Source: Epilithonimonas hispanica (GTDB lineage Bacteria; Bacteroidota; Bacteroidia; Flavobacteriales; Weeksellaceae). From it: a stretch of DNA of 54,945 bases. Positions within the stretch are counted from its first letter, which is position 1, and each line of letters starts with the position of its first letter. The notes beneath the pieces were generated by a model, which had not been told where the DNA came from, made no database searches, and saw only the letters and a program-made list of their open reading frames with translations. Positions 52,645 to 54,945 of this stretch are shown in pieces. Where the stretch lies: assembly GCF_003385395.1 (NCBI RefSeq), contig NZ_QNUG01000024.1, forward strand, positions 1-54,945, read 5' to 3'. The position numbers and the translations under genes were made by a program.

Positions 52645-53769
52645 ATGATTTACCTTCATATTCCTTTTTGCAAGCAGAAATGCAGCTACTGTAATTTTCA
52701 TTTTTCAACTTCTCTTGGTTTGAAAGATGAGATGTTATCTGCGATTAAAAAAGAAATACAGCTCAGACGTAACGAACTTGAGAATAAATCCTTAAAATCA
52801 CTTTATTTCGGTGGAGGAACGCCTTCTGTTTTGAGTGTTGATGAAATCAAATCTTTGATTGATGAAATTCAAAAATATTTCAGTTTTAATAATAATATTG
52901 AAATCACTTTGGAATCCAATCCTGATGATTTGAATAAAAATTTTCTCAAAGAATTATCTCAGACAGAAATCAACCGTTTATCTATCGGAACACAAAGTTT
53001 TTTTGATGAAGATTTGAAATTAATGAATCGAGCGCACAACGCTTCCGAAGCTGAGAGTTCTATTAAAATGGCTCAGGATTTTGGATTAGAAAATATCAGC
53101 ATTGATTTAATTTACGGTTCACCAACATCCAATTTTGAGATTTGGAAAGAAAATCTCAATAAAACAATTGAATTACAAGTTCCTCACGTTTCGTCTTATG
53201 CTCTGACTGTTGAACCAAAAACAGCTTTAGAAAAATGGATTGAAAATGGAAAAGTGAGTTCTCCCGAAGAGGGAGAACAGAATCAGGAATTCTATTATAT
53301 GAAGGATTTTTTGAAAGATAATGGATTCGACCATTACGAGATTTCTAATTTTGGAAAACCAAACTTTCACTCCAGACATAATTCTGCATACTGGAAATCT
53401 GAGCCATATTTAGGAATTGGACCTTCTGCACATTCTTATAATGGGAGTTTAGAAAGAAGTTGGAATATTGCTAATAATCCAATTTATATCAAGAATCTAA
53501 ACCAAAATATTCTTCCAAAAGAAACCGAAATCCTTTCTGAAAAAGACAGATTCAACGAGATGATGATGATTGGACTCAGAACAATTTGGGGTGTTGATTT
53601 GGATAAAATCAATCAAAATTTTTCTTCAGAAATAATCGATTATCTCAATCAAGAAATCAAATATAAATTAGAATCCGGAATTCTAATAATCGAAAATAAT
53701 TACCTCAAAATTTCAGAAAAACATTGGTTTTTAGCTGATGGAGTTGCAAGCGATTTATTTATAGTTTAA
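52645..53769 (+). CDS. hemW: HemW-type radical SAM heme chaperone
   Basis: A 374-residue radical SAM protein. The iron-sulfur motif is Cys9-x3-Cys13-x2-Cys16 (CKQKCSYC), with SAM-binding GGGTPS and ESNPDDL. It is related to coproporphyrinogen dehydrogenase HemN, but the shorter length and N-terminal IYLHIPFC fit HemW, a heme-trafficking protein. The start is the ATG at 52645, one codon after an in-frame TTG. It begins right behind the T-run of the preceding terminator. Confidence 0.9.
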   Translation: MIYLHIPFCKQKCSYCNFHFSTSLGLKDEMLSAIKKEIQLRRNELENKSLKSLYFGGGTPSVLSVDEIKSLIDEIQKYFSFNNNIEITLESNPDDLNKNFLKELSQTEINRLSIGTQSFFDEDLKLMNRAHNASEAESSIKMAQDFGLENISIDLIYGSPTSNFEIWKENLNKTIELQVPHVSSYALTVEPKTALEKWIENGKVSSPEEGEQNQEFYYMKDFLKDNGFDHYEISNFGKPNFHSRHNSAYWKSEPYLGIGPSAHSYNGSLERSWNIANNPIYIKNLNQNILPKETEILSEKDRFNEMMMIGLRTIWGVDLDKINQNFSSEIIDYLNQEIKYKLESGILIIENNYLKISEKHWFLADGVASDLFIV

Positions 53770-53877
53770 AGACTTCTAAAAGCTCAGGCAGACAATGCAC
53801 AATTACTATCAAAGTTGTCACATTGAGCTTGTCGAAATGTTTTTCAGAATAAAAATTTCACTATTTTTGTAAAGCTA

Positions 53878-53960
53878 AATCTTTGCTGAGTTTTAAGTTT
53901 ATGCTGAGCTTGTCGAAGTACCTTTGCGAACTTAAAAACATTGTAATGGTCAAAAAAAAA
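53878..53960. repeat. Dispersed intergenic repeat, family B copy 3
   Basis: AATCTTTGCTGAGTTTTAAG, TTTATGCTGAGCTTGTCGAA and GTACCTTTGCGAACTTAAAA match 35699-35760 block by block; the ending differs. Confidence 0.65.
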
Positions 53961-54001
53961 TGCAAGATTTACGTTCAAAATAACAGATAAAAGATTATCT
54001 C

Positions 54002-54832
54002 TTGAAAAAGAAAAAAACCGACTACACGCATCTTTCAGCCAATCAGCCAATCGGGATTTTTGATTCCGGAGTTGGGGGATTAACGGTTGCAAAAGAAATC
54101 AAAAGATTGTTGCCTAATGAAGATTTGATTTATTTTGGTGACACAAAACATCTTCCTTACGGTGAAAAATCTCGTGAAGCTATTGTCGGTTATTCAACAA
54201 AAATTACCAATTTTCTTCTGGAGAAAAATTGTAAAGCGATTGTAATTGCCTGCAATTCTGCGACAGCTAATGCCTTGCAGGAAGTTCAAGAATTGGTTGC
54301 CGATAGAGTTCCTGTAATTGATGTGATTAATCCGGTTGCAGAAAAAGTTTCTTACGAAATTCACAATAATGTTGGTGTAATTGCAACCAAAGCAACGGTT
54401 AATTCCGGACTTTATAAAAAATCAATCCGTAAACATAATAAGTTCATTAAGGTTGATGAATTAGCGACACCGCTTTTGGTTCCTGCAATTGAAGAAGGTT
54501 TTAAAAATCATCCGATTACCCATTCAATTATTTATAATTATCTGAGCAATAGTAAATTAAAAAATATTGAAACTTTGATTCTCGGTTGTACACATTATCC
54601 GCTTTTGATTGATGAAATCAAGCAATATTACGGAAACCGTGTTCGCGTGATTGATTCTCCGAATATCGTTGCCAACCAATTGAAAATGATTTTGGATAAA
54701 CATCATCTTTTGAATGAAGAAAATCATCAATCAACCTATGAATTCTTCTTGTCAGATATTACCAAAAATTTCGAAAAAATCTCTAAAAAATTCTTCGGAA
54801 AATCAATTGATTTGGAATTGAAAGTTCTTTAA
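54002..54832 (+). CDS. murI: Glutamate racemase
   Basis: A 276-residue MurI. The first catalytic Cys is in VIACNSATANAL and the second in LILGCTHYPLL; the substrate motif IGIFDSGVGGLTV is near the start. It makes D-glutamate for peptidoglycan in the cytosol. No ATG precedes the essential IGIFDSG motif in frame, so the TTG at 54002 (KKKKTDYTH) is the only reasonable start. No promoter match was found upstream. Confidence 0.93.
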   Translation: MKKKKTDYTHLSANQPIGIFDSGVGGLTVAKEIKRLLPNEDLIYFGDTKHLPYGEKSREAIVGYSTKITNFLLEKNCKAIVIACNSATANALQEVQELVADRVPVIDVINPVAEKVSYEIHNNVGVIATKATVNSGLYKKSIRKHNKFIKVDELATPLLVPAIEEGFKNHPITHSIIYNYLSNSKLKNIETLILGCTHYPLLIDEIKQYYGNRVRVIDSPNIVANQLKMILDKHHLLNEENHQSTYEFFLSDITKNFEKISKKFFGKSIDLELKVL

Positions 54833-54903
54833 AGAGTTTTAAATTTATGAATATCCGTAATTACACATAATTTCGTATATTTACTTATAATTTAATTAGT
54901 TAG

Positions 54904-54945
54904 ATGAATATATTTAGTTTTACAACGCATTTTGGGACAGAGGAA
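54904..54945 (+). CDS. Truncated N-terminus of a possible IS1595-like transposase
   Basis: Fourteen codons, MNIFSFTTHFGTEE, run off the window end. This opening resembles from memory the start of flavobacterial IS1595-family transposases, whose zinc-ribbon would follow. The family cannot be proven from so few residues. Confidence 0.4.
   Translation, partial: MNIFSFTTHFGTEE

Overview
The window reads as a chromosomal segment of a low-GC flavobacterium (Bacteroidota), most likely Weeksellaceae of the Chryseobacterium/Epilithonimonas kind. The evidence is the protein set (PorP/SprF-type protein, GSCFA protein, DUF6438 lipoprotein, DUF47-Pit pair, M28 peptidase), the near absence of Shine-Dalgarno sequences, and the many Bacteroidota promoters of the form TTG-N18/21-TAnnTTTG. 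The species assignment is inference. No tRNA or rRNA gene was seen.

Layout. 1-9.1 kb: an SDR oxidoreductase, a secreted M28 peptidase, a tripartite efflux operon (TolC-HlyD-MFS) with a divergent AraC regulator, and a FAD monooxygenase carrying a DnaJ-like zinc finger. 9.1-10 kb: a gene-free block of nested inverted repeats. 10-12.1 kb: tex. 12.1-28.5 kb: an accessory block with a tiny membrane protein, an excisionase-like HTH protein, a DUF6266-like protein behind a 10-bp-phased repeat array, and a complete type II-C CRISPR-Cas locus. That locus holds tracrRNA, a 1746-residue Cas9, Cas1, Cas2, and an array of 100 repeats and 99 spacers with a strict 77-bp period. 28.6-34 kb: an EEP phosphatase and CorA, a GIY-YIG nuclease between palindromic repeats, FabH, and the ohr / nitroreductase / ohrR peroxide operon. 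34-54.9 kb: mostly housekeeping genes (OMP, YceI, hydrolase, L-serine dehydratase, two DEAD-box helicases, DUF47-Pit, prenyl synthase, GSCFA, TatD, Obg, Adk, Hpt, PASTA protein, RluD, PorP, HemW, MurI), ending at the first codons of a probable transposase.

How the CRISPR locus seems to work. The tracrRNA is on the minus strand, divergent from cas9, with its own promoter and terminator. Its anti-repeat pairs only with crRNAs made from the minus strand of the array, i.e. transcribed towards the cas genes. Read on that strand, every repeat contains a perfect TATCTTTG box with TTG 21 nt upstream, so each crRNA probably has its own promoter, as in Neisseria II-C arrays. The far-right repeat is truncated but keeps exactly the promoter half. 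Spacers 12 and 78 are the same 30-mer except for one base in the predicted seed, which looks like re-acquisition after phage escape.

The second notable structure is the GIY-YIG nuclease gene, flanked by 60-bp direct repeats that each form a hairpin. Between the two copies the stem changes by a compensatory base pair, resembling a REP/RAYT arrangement with a different nuclease.

Several genes have in-frame TTG codons upstream of the likely start. ATG starts were chosen where available, and coordinates reflect that choice.
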